A stretch of 64,000 bases of DNA from Sepioteuthis lessoniana. Lineage: Eukaryota > Mollusca > Cephalopoda > Myopsida > Loliginidae. Under the pieces are notes generated by a model. The model saw only the letters and a program-made list of their open reading frames with translations, was not told where the DNA came from and did no database searches. Positions 52,215 to 63,334 of the stretch are shown in pieces (the stretch's first letter is position 1; every line of letters begins with the position of its first letter). Location of the stretch: NCBI GenBank assembly GCA_963585895.1, contig OY757939.1, forward strand, positions 30,454,809 to 30,518,808, in the 5' to 3' direction. The position numbers and the translations under genes are program-made.

Positions 52215-52960
52215 ATGGCTGCCCTCCCACATTTGACTACGAATCACAAAACAAAGCATCAAAATGGACAAAATATGTCAACAGAAATTATTTCACAGCG
52301 TACTACATAGAAGACGATAAACGGCAAAAGGCTATGCTTTTAACTTTTGTTGGGGAAGAAATTAATGATCTTATTGACGAACTACCGTCTGAACAAACCA
52401 CACCAGAAAAAAACGAAACACACTTCGATAACCTCGTCCTGGCTGTGCAAAACCACTTCAACCGCGAAAACAACACTGAGTATAACCGATTTATATTCCG
52501 AAAAAAAAACTCACCCCAAACATAGAGGACTTTCATCGGGAATTAAAAGAGGCAGCAGCTATGTGCCACTTCACAGACAAAAATGCAGAAATAAAATCCC
52601 AGCTAATAACGGGCTGTTTATCAGAAAAAGTTCGCCAAAAGGGACTGATGAACCCAAACATGCTCCTAGCCGATCTAATAAACTACGCCAAAATGACAGA
52701 AACCATATCCAAACAAATGGAACATGCGCTTAGAAGATGCCAACTCTACTACAAAACCTACCACATCCATTAATGCCGTAGCCAACAAAGTCACGCATGA
52801 TCAACAATGGCCACGCAAACGCCCCCAGCAAAACCGGTGCAGAAATTGCAATGGGAAATACCCACATGAACGGGGACCGACATCCTGCCCTGCATTCCAG
52901 AACCAGTGTGCCTATTGCCAGAGATGGGGACATTTCGCCTCTGCTGTTTCAGAAAACTAA
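52215..52960 (+). pseudogene. Gypsy gag, frameshifted
   Basis: Starts MAALPHLTTNH at 52215. Capsid-like segments in successive frames are KRQKAMLLTFVGEEINDLID, HFNRENNTEYNRFIF, and then KNAEIKSQLITGCLSEKVRQ. A nucleocapsid with two zinc knuckles follows: CRNCNGKYPH...C and CAYCQRWGHF. In the second, the last Cys lies out of frame because of a frame break at about 52.94 kb. Further breaks occur near 52.31 and 52.52 kb. Gag would coat and package the element's RNA; this copy cannot encode it whole. Confidence 0.85.
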
Positions 52961-53103
52961 ATGACAAGGACAGACGGCGAAGAACAAACCGCTCCCCACA
53001 CCGACAAGCTCAAACCAGTCGACGACCGGTAAATTGCATTGAGGACAATTAACGAGACTCAAACAGTGGCAGTGACACGGAATATGTATTCCATACAGGT
53101 GGA

Positions 53104-54419
53104 GTGAAAAACCTTCCTTACTTTGACTTATCTTTTGGTGATGGCCATCAAATGTTCAATGTATTAGCTGACTCTGGCGCCACCATAAACATTTTGTCTG
53201 AGGCAGATTACAAATCCCTAAGACCAATGCCCCTCCTCCGACCCACAAAAACCGTAATATCTGGATTCGGTGTCAAGGAAGCCACCCCAGTCCTAGGTCA
53301 ATTCAGCACACTTGTAAAGTTTAGAGGCATCTCCTGCCAAGCGGACATACATGTTATAAAGAACCCAGAAAAACCCATTATCGGTTGGGAAACATGTAAA
53401 AGGCTCAAACTACTGTCAGCAAACACTCATTCAGTCAACCACATCAGTAACTCTGATGCACAGACCTCACTCCCCACTCTTAAACTTCTAGAGGACTACG
53501 CAAACCTGTTCAATGGTCTTGGTAAACTCAAAGAAAAAAAAGTTCACCTCCACATAGATGAAAACATACCACCCATCGCTCAGAGATACCGCAGGGTCCC
53601 CTTTCACGTAAGGAAGGATATAGAAGAGTTGATAGCCAAAGATGAGAAACTGGGAGTGATTGAAAAGGCAGACGATCCAACCCCATGGGTATCTCCTATT
53701 GTGGTAGTACCCAAAAAGGGTCAAAATAAAATCAGGATTTGCATCGACATGAGGGCGGCAAACAAAGCTATCAAAGGGAAACGACGCCCAACCCCAACAC
53801 TCAATGAACTGAAAACTATTCTATCAGGAGCTAATGTTTTCAGCAAATTGGATCTTAACCAAGGCTATAACCAATTGGAACTAGCTGAAGAATCCCGATA
53901 CATAAACCACCTTTGCAACACACCAGATATAAAAGACTTTTTTTTGGTGTCAACTCCGCCAGTGAGATATTCCAGGAAGAAATCAGTCAAGCACTTACAG
54001 GGATCAAGGGAGCCATCAACATCAGCGACGACATCCTCTGCTTCGGATCAGACCAGCAAGACCACGACCAAAACCTCCATGGAATATTCAGACGACTTCG
54101 CGAAAAAGGACTCACCCTAAATGGCAGCAAATGTGAGTACAACAATAGGTCACTGGAATTCCTTGGACATACCTTCGGTAATGAAGGCATCAGCCCAAGC
54201 AACCTCAAAATAAAAGCAATCCTTGGCCTACCCGACCCTAAAAACGCATCAGAAGTCAGAAGCTTTTTGGGGATGACTAACTTCTGTGGGACAGAATTCA
54301 TTCCAAACTATGCAACCCTCACCCATGAACTACGTCAACTAACAAACAAAAAAAAAACAAAAAAAAAAAACACACACACACACAGTGGTCCTGGACTAAA
54401 CGCCACACTGAATGTCTAA
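53104..54419 (+). pseudogene. Gypsy protease and reverse transcriptase, frameshifted
   Basis: The protease site reads NVLADSGATINILSEADY (Asp-Ser-Gly). The RT follows with WVSPIVVVPKKGQNKIRICI, then NVFSKLDLNQGYNQLELAEE (first catalytic Asp). The frame is lost at about 53.91 kb within a T/A run. In the next frame RT continues with NISDDILCFG (the catalytic DD pair), LEFLGHTFG and NASEVRSFLGMTNFC. It ends in a low-complexity A/CA tract (54340-54384) that pushes the frame off before RNase H. Confidence 0.9.
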
Positions 54420-54479
54420 AAAACATTAAGGAGGCACTGAACAAAGATTGCTCACTTGCCTACTTTGACCCGAACAAAC

Positions 54480-55150
54480 ACACTGAAATACATACGGATG
54501 CCAGTCCGGTAGGCATTTCTGCCGTGCTGTCACAAAATGGACGGATAGTACAATTTGCAAGTCGAGCTCTATCCACAGTTGAACAAAGATACTCCCAAAC
54601 AGAACGTGAAGCGCTCGCCATTACATGGGCGTGTGAATACTTTCACATATATATCTTTGGAGCTCCATTCACTGTCTTTACAGACCACAAACCCCTAACA
54701 TCCATTTTTAACAACACCCGCTCCCAACTATCAGCACGCATTGAACGCTGGGTTTTGAGAACGCAACCATACGACATGACCGTCATATACAGACCAGGCC
54801 ATGATAACCCAGCTGACTATCTCAGCTGCCATCCAACACACCTACCACCAAGCGACAGAGAACAAAAAATAGCAGAGGAATATATAAACTACATCCTCTC
54901 AACCTCAAACCCCAAAGCAATGACAATTGATGAAGTTGTAATGGAAACGGCAAAAGACAAGACACTCACCACCGTCATCCAAGCCATCCTTACCAATAAA
55001 TGGCATGGTGTTGAGGATGGCATAAACAAAGCAACATTCCAAACTCTGCACGCCAATCGTGCTGAACTATCACTTGCACAAAAGGATAGCATCATCCTCA
55101 AAGGGCACCGGATTGTACTGCCTGAGGCACTACAAAACAGAGCTGTCTAA
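54480..55150 (+). pseudogene. Gypsy RNase H and integrase N-terminus
   Basis: The RNase H has EIHTDASPVGISAVLSQNGR (catalytic Asp), SQTEREALAITWACEYF (catalytic Glu) and FTVFTDHKPLTSIF (catalytic Asp), then RWVLRTQPYDMTVIYRPGHD. All these residues look intact. The frame ends at a stop at 55148-55150, just before the integrase zinc finger. Confidence 0.9.
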
Positions 55151-56246
55151 ATAGCACATGCTGGACACCAAGGCATTGTGAAAACCAGGGCTCTCCTCCG
55201 AGAAAAGGTCTGGTTCAAAAACATGCAGCCTCTAGTGGAAGAAAACATCAAGAACTGCCACACCTGCCAGATCAGTACCCATAAACCGGCAAGAGAGCCA
55301 TTGCAAATGTCCCCCACTACCAGCAGCCCCATGGGCAGAAGTCAGTGCTGACTTTGGACACCCCCAAAACGGAAAGTACCTCCTCGTTGTCACAGACGAA
55401 TACTCACGCTATGTTGTTGTCGACGTTCTGGACTCCATCTCAACAACATCAGTCATACCCCGCCTAGACAAGATATTCGCCGAATTTGGCGTTCCAGTCT
55501 CCCTCAAAACGGACAATGGCCCACCATTCAACAGCCACGAATTCAAAACCTATGCCTCCATCACTGGATTCAGACACAGGAGAATAACACCCCTATGGCC
55601 CCAGACCAACGCGGAAACAGAAAGCTTTATGCGCACTGTAAAAAAGTCTATTAAAACTGCCCTAAATAAAGGTCGAAGCTTGAAGCAGGAATTATTCAAA
55701 TTCCAGCTGGACTACCGGACGACACCACATTGCACCACTGGCGCACCCCCAGCCACAATCCTATTTGGCCGGACCATAAAAAACCACCTGCCACACCTGA
55801 TCACACCCATAGCTGAAGACTCCAGCATTAGGGAGCGTGATACCGAAGCCAAGAGAAAAATAAAGCAATACGCTGATAGAAAAGTGTACGTGAAACCCAA
55901 TGATCTCAGGGTAGGTGATACAGTCATTGTCAAAAGCGACAGCACCTCAAAGGCTCTCACACCTTACCAGCCTAACCCAGTGACTATAATAAAGAAAAAG
56001 GGATCCATGATCACCGCCACACACAAAGGTAGCCAAACTACAAGAAATTCCAGCTTCTTCAAAAAAATCCCTAAGCCAACAACAAACCCCGCACATAACC
56101 TACTGGATTACCCCTCATCTGAAGATGAAAGCTACACACATACGACAACACCACCAGAATACAAAGACAACCTAACACAACACACAACTCTAAACCTCAG
56201 GCGTTCAAGTAGAACAAAAAGGCCACCCAAACGATTTGACCTCTAA
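55151..56246 (+). pseudogene. Gypsy integrase
   Basis: An HHCC zinc finger (HAGHQG ... NCHTCQ) follows the stop at 55150. The catalytic core has SADFGH (first Asp), SLKTDNGPPFNSHEF (second Asp) and TNAETESFMRTVKK (catalytic Glu) in a frame that opens near 55.34 kb. A basic C-terminal region (LRVGDTVIVKSDS, SSRTKRPPKRF) ends at a stop at 56246. One frame change, near 55.31-55.34 kb, separates zinc finger and core. DDE residues are intact. Confidence 0.9.
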
Positions 56247-56448
56247 CAAAAAAAAAAAAAAAAAAAAAAAAAATACCCGTACACAATAGTCTGAATCATC
56301 ATCATTTTCTTTTTTCTCATTCAGGTTAAGACATCTCCTCCGACATAGAGTCCGAGCCATCGGTTCAAGCTTCCCAATCACTTCACAGACTGAATGAACT
56401 CCCTCCCCAGATAATTATTACTACCACTGTCATTGTTGTTATCATTAT

Positions 56449-56479
56449 TAAAAAAAGAAAAAAGAAAAAAAAGAGAGCA
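56449..56479 (+). promoter_or_regulatory. Polypurine tract
   Basis: An A/G run ending AAAGAGAGCAT abuts the 3' LTR. Confidence 0.7.
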
Positions 56480-56480
56480 T

Positions 56481-56698
56481 TGTAATATCCTAACTAACAA
56501 AAGTTTAATAACCTCCGATGCCACAGGGGTTACGGCCCCTACTACATCCGGGGGAATTTGGTCAATAAAGGAATATACCAGGCATAGCAGCAGACGTTCG
56601 TTCTCCCTCTGTCTTTAATCATCATTCATCTTATCGATTCATCTTGGTAATAGTCCATACCTAGCAATATCCATTACCTCAGATATAAAGACTTCACA
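56481..56698 (+). repeat. 3' LTR
   Basis: 218 bp; see the element entry for differences from the 5' LTR. Confidence 0.95.
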
Positions 56699-56767
56699 GT
56701 TGTCACTACTCGCACGCATTAAACTAAAATTCATTTGCGGGGTCGACTCGCTTATTGGCTCCGCAAC

Positions 56768-56908
56768 AGTTTCAAGTAGTAATTTACAAAGTATTTTGCT
56801 CAGATGCGGCACAAGACTGGAGGAATAGGGTACCCCATGAGACTCGAACTCACTCGTGAAGGTTTGCTAGTCTAGCTTGCTAACCATTATACCACTGGAG
56901 GCGCCCAA
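56768..56908 (-). repeat. tRNA-derived SINE F
   Basis: Minus strand: CCAGTGGTATAATGGTTAGC (box A), GAGTGAGTTCGAGTCTCATG (box B), GTCTTGTGCCGCATCTGAGC and AAATTACTACTTGAAAC. The best-kept F copy in the window. Confidence 0.85.
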
Positions 56909-56919
56909 AATGATTTAAA

Positions 56920-57268
56920 GTAATCCTATCAGACACTAATAATCTTATTTAATATTAATCCTTTGTTTGCACACAATTAAATGGTTTCAAGTATTGCTAT
57001 TTAACAATAGTAATTCTATTTATCAAGTATTCCTATGTAATACGCGTAATTTGTTGATAGCTTCATGGTTTCAAATGATCAATAATAATAATCCTAAGTA
57101 AATGATTGAATTTTTCTGTTTGATCCATAAATGGCACCCTAACAAGTACTGCTACCCTGGGTCAGAGTGAATCTGGAGTAATGGTAATGAAGAAGTACTC
57201 CACATTCCCCAAAGCTCAAGGACTGGAGCCTCACCATCAAATGCAGTGTAGTGTCATACCCAGGACAG
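56920..57268 (-). repeat. Family A repeat
   Basis: GCACACAATTAAATGGTTTC, CTGGGTCAGAGTGAATCTGG, GAGCCTCACCATCAAATGCA and CATACCCAGGACAGGG. The tail stem-loop is lost. Confidence 0.85.
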
Positions 57269-58019
57269 GGTTAATAGGGTTCAATCAATTCAGATATGGG
57301 AAAACTAAGGAAGGAACTGTAAATTTCTGACGCACCTTTTCTTTAAGAAATGGTTTTTGACAACCGTTAAAGAAAATATTTTGTTAACAATCAGGTCATT
57401 CTGGTACACAGAAAATAAAGTATTTATGAAAATTTACCAGTACTCATATTAAGATAGCCATTATGTTACGCAATGTAATACAAATATTGTTCTTTTCTGC
57501 CCTCGATAATGACATTTTTTAAATTGACAATTTTCGATGTAAAAACAGATGAATTCACACACAAAAGAAAATATGAATCTAAATTTATACTTAAAGTTAT
57601 AAAAAGTGAACAAAATTGTTTAGAATTGAGTAATTTGTCGAGATTTGCCACTGTAATTCAAGTCCCTTTCATGTATCACCCCCTCCCCACCTCAAATATA
57701 GTCTCCCATCATATCTAGAATATTTCATTACCCAGGTCACAAAATTCAACATTTGAAGAGAAAATATGTCTTTTCAATTTACTTTAGGCATAAATGATTA
57801 GAAAATAACACTTTCGACACAGGAACAAGAAAAACAATTTTTAAGTCATATAGTGTTTGCATTTGATTATATTTTGTAAATGAGTCGAAAACCGAGGAAG
57901 AAACGAAACATTGTATCGATCAGATTTGATTAACAACAGAAAACATTTCAGATCGTATTTGGTGGCACTCATATTTACCTACTGAATTTTCCAAAAAGAA
58001 AAATACATCATTATTTGGA
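57269..58019. other. AT-rich intergenic DNA
   Basis: Nothing recognised. Confidence 0.5.
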
Positions 58020-58290
58020 TTTTTGACTAATTTTAACATGTCAACTTGTTTGGGGTTATTATATACCAAGAGGTTAAGAAATCGCGTTCATATTTACATT
58101 TTATGCCGTTTTTTCTTCTTTTTTGCACACGGTTCTATCAAATACACATTCTGTAAGCAGATCTATTTGACCGATAGATGGGACCATAACAGGTACTTCC
58201 ACTCCAGTCAAAGTGAACCTGGGAGTAATAGCTATAAAGATCTCCAGAACAGGAACCTCACCATCAGATGCAGTTTAGTGTCATACCCAT
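58020..58290 (-). repeat. Family A repeat, shortened
   Basis: ACATGTCAACTTGTTTGGGG tail, GATCTATTTGACCGATAGAT, AACCTGGGAGTAATAGC and GATGCAGTTTAGTGTCATAC. Confidence 0.8.
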
Positions 58291-59579
58291 TTCAATACGA
58301 AAGACCAGATGCGTGGGATTAGTAAACTAATAAGATATTTCTTAATAAATTTTGTATTAGTGGATTTGTTTTTAGACGTAAAATCGCTGTTTTATTTTTT
58401 GCTGTAAAATTGCAATGACCAACAAATAATGGTCCAAAACTAGAATACAAATTTTTACAAATTAAAAAATTCTCAATTGCATTCGCTATCTCCACTTTAG
58501 AAAGACCGGAAGGGAAATGGCCGAAACGAAAAAATAACTAAAAAACAGGCGAAGAAAAGTGTTTAATTAATAAAGAAATGAAAATGAATGTTCTTCGAGA
58601 ATTATTTTTATTTCCTGGCTGCTAAATATGGCGGTATATATTACTAAACTGTTTTTCTGTTCCTGTAATATCTTGGAAGTTCCAAGGAACGAGAATTTTG
58701 TGGTGTCTAGGACGTTAAAATTCTTATAAAGAAGAGAGTTGCTTATTGTGTCAATTAACAAAGTGAGGTTATTCGAATAATCGTATGTAATTATTTCATC
58801 AACATTAACTTAGACGGGGAAAGGGAATGGTAAACATTTTAGGCATAGCTTAGGACTCTAAATACCCTGGCGATAACACTTCATTTAACCATTATTCGTC
58901 GCTTTGTACAAACTTCACAAACCTGACAGGGGTTTTCTGGTGAGAACTGGTATTGTGTGCAGTTGTAAAAACATCGGAACTCGACCTCTATTTTTAATGC
59001 TCACTCACAAAGTTAAACTAGTACCATACAATGATGATGAAAAGCAGACGATTAAAAAATGACGAGAGCGTATTATTTAAAAGATAAAAAAGAAAAAGAA
59101 AAAAGAGACATTATTCAACACTGAACAAACAATACATGCATTAAAGTGATAGAGTTGATGAGTGTAGCGTTTCTGAAAGGAGTTTGGCTCCAATTGTTAG
59201 GTTGAAGAAACACGAGTGATGTGTCATGTTTGTAGTAAATCTTCACTGAAGGAGGTTATTAACTGTATGTTTGTTTAGATGGGGAAGGTGGGAAAAATCG
59301 TTAAGAGAAACACGAAATAAAAGGCAAACAAGATCTCAATAAAAAAGATTTAAAAAAAAAACATTATATATATATATTGTCAAATAAAATGGGTGGGAAA
59401 GAAAATAATTATCGGAAAAAAAGCTAAAACAAAAAAAAAATGGAAAAAAACGGAAAGAAAGACAAATATAAGAGAGATCTGGATAAGGAAGGAGAGAGAG
59501 AGAAAAGGAAAGAAAAAGAGAAAGGGCGGGACAGGAAGAAACGGTAGAAAGAGATTGGGACAGGGAGATAGTTCAGAAA

Positions 59580-59649
<70 letters not shown>

Positions 59650-60827
59650 AAACGTCAGAGAAAAAGAAGATAAGAAGGAGCTCTATGTAAAATGATGACG
59701 TAAAAAGAGCAAAAGCAACCGATATTTTTGATATTGATGCGTATAATCAGTAAAGTAACCTTTCGATCAAAAACTTTACCTCTGAGCTCAAACAACAACA
59801 GGGCAATCAACTTTAAGTATTTACCTTAAACTAGCCATTGAGTTTAGTTTTCTTACTATGAGTCATAGTCAACATTTTATTGCTACGTTTTAGATGCTTG
59901 TCAATTTACGAGTACTAGTATATATTAGTAGGCTTTTCTTTTTTGTCAACAAAACCTCCATGTGCAGTGGGTGGCGTTGATGTTTTAAGAGAAACAAAAC
60001 GTCAAAAAAATGAAAAGTTCAAGTGTTAAATACCATACACAGATAAGGTTTTTTTTTTGGTGGGGGAGGAATAGTGATCATAAAATTTTCTTGAATGTCG
60101 CATAAGTTTTCGGTAAATAAATCCCACGTATATTTATATGAATCAGGTATTATTTTATCCTATTTTATTTTATTTTCAACTTTTGAATAGAGAAACGACA
60201 AACTTAGGTAAAGTGTACCTCGCTTTAGAATTACGAATTCATCTGTTGAAAATAAAAATTCAACAAAAAAAGTAATTTTTTTCTGGCATCTTTCAATAAT
60301 TCTAGTTTGTTATAACATACAGGTATATCTTATACGCAAGTCTTACGACAGCTGGGAATTATAACCTCATCTTTTGAAAATAAAAATCAAATTGTAAAAA
60401 AATGAACTTTTTTCTGGCCAAATTTTAATCCTGCGAAACATCAGAATTACATCAGAAAATATTAAATTAGATTTTTTTCAGGCCAAATTTTTACATTCGA
60501 TACGTCAACTTTCTTCAATAAGTCCGTGGGTGATCAGAGCTTAATGAAACTCAAGTATTTACTGAACAAAATATCAACAGACAATTACAATTAACATGTA
60601 TCGATAATTAAGCCAATTTTCTCCAGTTTCTTTGTTTTCTATTTATTTCATCTCTCAAGAGGTGAAAAAGCAAAGAAAATGTCGAAACTCTAGTCGATGA
60701 AAAAAGAAAACGTGAAATGAAAATTAAAAGAAAATGGCGGGACAATTAAGGTTTATTCAAAATAATTCGTTATGGGACAAATAGATCTATTCAAGAATTA
60801 TTTGTATTTTATAGATTGGTAAATTTG
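58291..60827. other. AT-rich intergenic DNA with microsatellites
   Basis: About 2.5 kb without a recognisable gene. An A/G-rich stretch 59.39-59.69 kb contains (GA)n at 59580-59646 (over 30 units). The RERERER-type frame across it is an artefact. Poly-T and A-rich runs occur elsewhere. Confidence 0.6.
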
Positions 60828-60877
60828 TTGGGTTTTATGGCATACCAACCCTTGCGGGTTATTAATGCCAATTCTTG

Positions 60878-60933
<56 letters not shown>

Positions 60934-61300
60934 TATACAAATGTTTTGTAAACCAATAGTTTGTAGGTAACAGTTTTAAATCAGCCAGAGCTCATTTGTT
61001 TGCATACAGTTAAATGATTTCAAATATTGCTAGGTAATACTAACAATTCAACATCAGTCATTTGATTTGCACAGATAAATAGTTGAACAATTCTATTTGA
61101 CCAATATCATATACTACCACTCCGGGTCAGAGTGGTACTATGAAGGGGTACTACACATTCTTCAAAACTCCAGGACATCAAATGCAGTTTAGTGTCATAA
61201 CCAGGACACTCTTAGGGGCGGGCGGTCTTATCTTTCAGCAGAGATGCAGTCAGTGTATTCTACAGACCCCTCCCCAGCTGATTGGGCTGGTATTAGATAG
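60828..61300 (-). repeat. Family A repeat, complete, with (CA)n
   Basis: Tail stem-loop GGCATACCAACCCTTGCGGG and TTATTAATGCC, a (CA)n of about 25 units at 60881-60930, GCATACAGTTAAATGATTTC, CACTCCGGGTCAGAGTGG and the head CAGCTGATTGGGC. It has every block of the family. Confidence 0.9.
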
Positions 61301-62049
61301 GAATACGTGATATCATATTGCAATGTGCAAAGAACTTTTAAGAAACAACACAAAATATGTAAATGTAAATATATAGCGTACGTAATTCTCTAACCTTTAG
61401 GCATAAAATAACTCCAGACAGGTTGACATGCCGTTAAAATCAATCCTATTAACTGAATAAGAAATAAAAATCAACCAAACAGAGACTCTTAAATTCTTCA
61501 CTCCTCACTCCCTAGAATTACAGAACTGGAACTTCAGCACCGGATGTTATTTAGTGTCATGCATTCAAAAAATAAATTCAATAAAACAAACATTTGAAGC
61601 CTACATCACAAGAAAAGCCTAGGTGATAAAAGAAAATACAAAATCGTCGATGGAAAATACTAAGATCTTCATAAGTCTTTTTATAAGTTATTGTAATAAT
61701 AAATGTCCCCAGCAATTAGAGGTTAAATAGCATCACTGCTGTTCTTCTACAATGATGCTTTTGATATTAGATAAACCACAAAAGTTGATATACCATTTAA
61801 CAAAGAAACCAGAATAAAACTGTTAGAGTCTCATTTATGGATCAAATAGATCTGCTTAAAAATTATTGATATCCGACAGGAATGGGTGAAACCAAACGAC
61901 AGTGTGCACGCAAATGATTATTATTACTAAATAGAATTATTAATGTTACATGAGAATACTTGAAACCCTTTAACTGTATGCAAATTATTTGAGTTAAATT
62001 ACTTAAAACTCTAGTTGTTTACTTAGGATAATTATTATTATCAGCAAAA
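61301..62049 (+). repeat. Family A fragments
   Basis: A tail at 61395-61445 (GGCATAAAATAACTCCAGAC, GTTGACATGCCGTTAAAATC), head pieces on the other strand at 61.49-61.56 kb (ACAGAACTGGAACTTCAGCA) and a body fragment at 61.80-62.02 kb. Probably two or three overlapping insertions. Confidence 0.65.
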
Positions 62050-62614
62050 ATATTAGCCCTGCAGCGCAAATATTTAAATCTTAATTTAATGAAATATTTA
62101 TATATAGAACATATATAAAAAAGATTACACTTATTCTTATCTTATTTTGATTAATTTACATATAGAATTGAATATAGGATTTCTTTTAATACGTTTGAGA
62201 ATAAAACAATAATATTAGAAATCAATATCACCGAGTAATTATTTATTAAACCCAGTTAAAACTAATATGCAAGTTACTCACACCATATTCGGTGGAAAGC
62301 CTTATTTCTTAAGTATACATAACACACATTGCAGGATTTAAACGAATTGATAAGGTGGTTATTGATCAAAGCAAAAGATTAACTTAAAAAAAATAGCATT
62401 CATTATTATCTAAAATTAAATTATAACATTAAACGTATTTGAAACAAAGTGGGTATAATCAAAGAATAGAACATCTCGGGCGCTAGCTCTTCTCATCACC
62501 CCCGGCTTTCATTGCTAAATTATTTTGTTAATGGATTTCTTTTAAGATTTATCGAGGATATCAATTAAAATAAAACCAAATAATTGGAACCCAATAATAT
62601 CCAGCAATCATTTT
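62050..62614 (+). repeat. Long diverged duplicate of 36.64-37.15 kb
   Basis: Same order of shared blocks as the partner, with an extra ~170 bp at about 62.30-62.47 kb. Confidence 0.8.
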
Positions 62615-62820
62615 TTTAAACTGATGATCTCTTGGCCTCAGAAAGCCGTACCCCCAACTTGCAAGACTTAGTTTATAGCTTGGTGTCTGAGGCGCCCCAT
62701 TAGGGGAATGCCGACGGAGTCAAGAAATTTTGTCCCTGTAGCGCATGGGTTCCGCCCTGTTCGCGGCCCCGGCTATGAAACAACTTTGTGCCACATTTGA
62801 GCTTGAGGGGAAGCCTATTA
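62615..62820 (+). repeat. Family G GC-rich repeat, decayed
   Basis: GGCCTCAGAAAGCCGTACCC, GGTGTCTGAGGCGCCCCATT, GGGGAATGCCGACGGAGTC, ACTTTGTGCCACATTTGAGC. Only the core is present. Confidence 0.85.
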
Positions 62821-62889
62821 AATACCAATAAGACCAATAGTATTAATAATATAAAACATTTACCGTAATAATTGAGATTTAAATAAAAT

Positions 62890-62993
62890 CATGGAGAATG
62901 TGATGCAAATAACTAAGTGAATTGTGACGTTGGTAGTGAAGTAGTTTCGGTTTGAGACAGACAGATTCATAATCTGTCTGTCTCAAACCGAAA
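62890..62993 (+). repeat. SINE F-type tail ending in a perfect fold-back
   Basis: GACGTTGGTAGTGAAGTAGT and TTCGGTTTGAGACAGACAGA parallel the SINE F tail at 38.39-38.43 kb. The last 23 nt (62945-62967) are repeated as an exact inverted copy at 62971-62993 with a 3-nt loop. Confidence 0.8.
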
Positions 62994-63079
62994 TATATAT
63001 ATACATATATATGCATTTATATTCACATATATACATATATATGCATTTATATTCAAATATATATACAAAAATACATGGT

Positions 63080-63150
63080 TGGTTGGTTGGTTGGTTGGTT
63101 TTACGGCGTATCAACACTTTACGGGTCATTTAATGCCGAATTAGTTAAAA
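63080..63150 (-). repeat. Family A repeat, tail fragment
   Basis: A (TTGG)n run of five units, ACGGCGTATCAACACTTTAC and GGGTCATTTAATGCCG. Confidence 0.85.
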
Positions 63151-63274
63151 TCATATAGTGCTTACAAATTATTGGCGTTAGATAAGAACACTTAAAACTA
63201 TATAATTGTTAAGATATCAAATAGGAACAACATAATTTACAACAATTGTGAATAAATTATGAAAAGTAAATAGC

Positions 63275-63333
<59 letters not shown>

Positions 63334-63334
63334 A
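63151..63334. repeat. AT-rich DNA with (TA)n(TG)n microsatellite
   Basis: (TA)n of more than 20 units followed by a short (TG)n at 63276-63334. Confidence 0.9.

Larger units (their letters stand above)
51901..56698 (+). mobile_element. Ty3/Gypsy LTR retrotransposon, structurally complete
   Basis: Two 218-bp LTRs starting TGTAATATCC and ending AGACTTCACA, flanked by the 5-bp duplication GTTGT (51896-51900 and 56699-56703). PBS, gag, protease, RT, RNase H, integrase (standard Ty3/Gypsy order) and a PPT lie between. No env-like ORF follows integrase. The LTRs differ at about nine positions (seven substitutions, two single-base indels), so the copy is not brand new, and pol and gag carry several frame breaks. 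It inserted into the GC-rich island. Confidence 0.95.

Noticed and set aside
59393-59695. An R/E-rich 100-codon ORF
   Set aside because: Translation of a (GA)n microsatellite and adjoining A/G-rich DNA.
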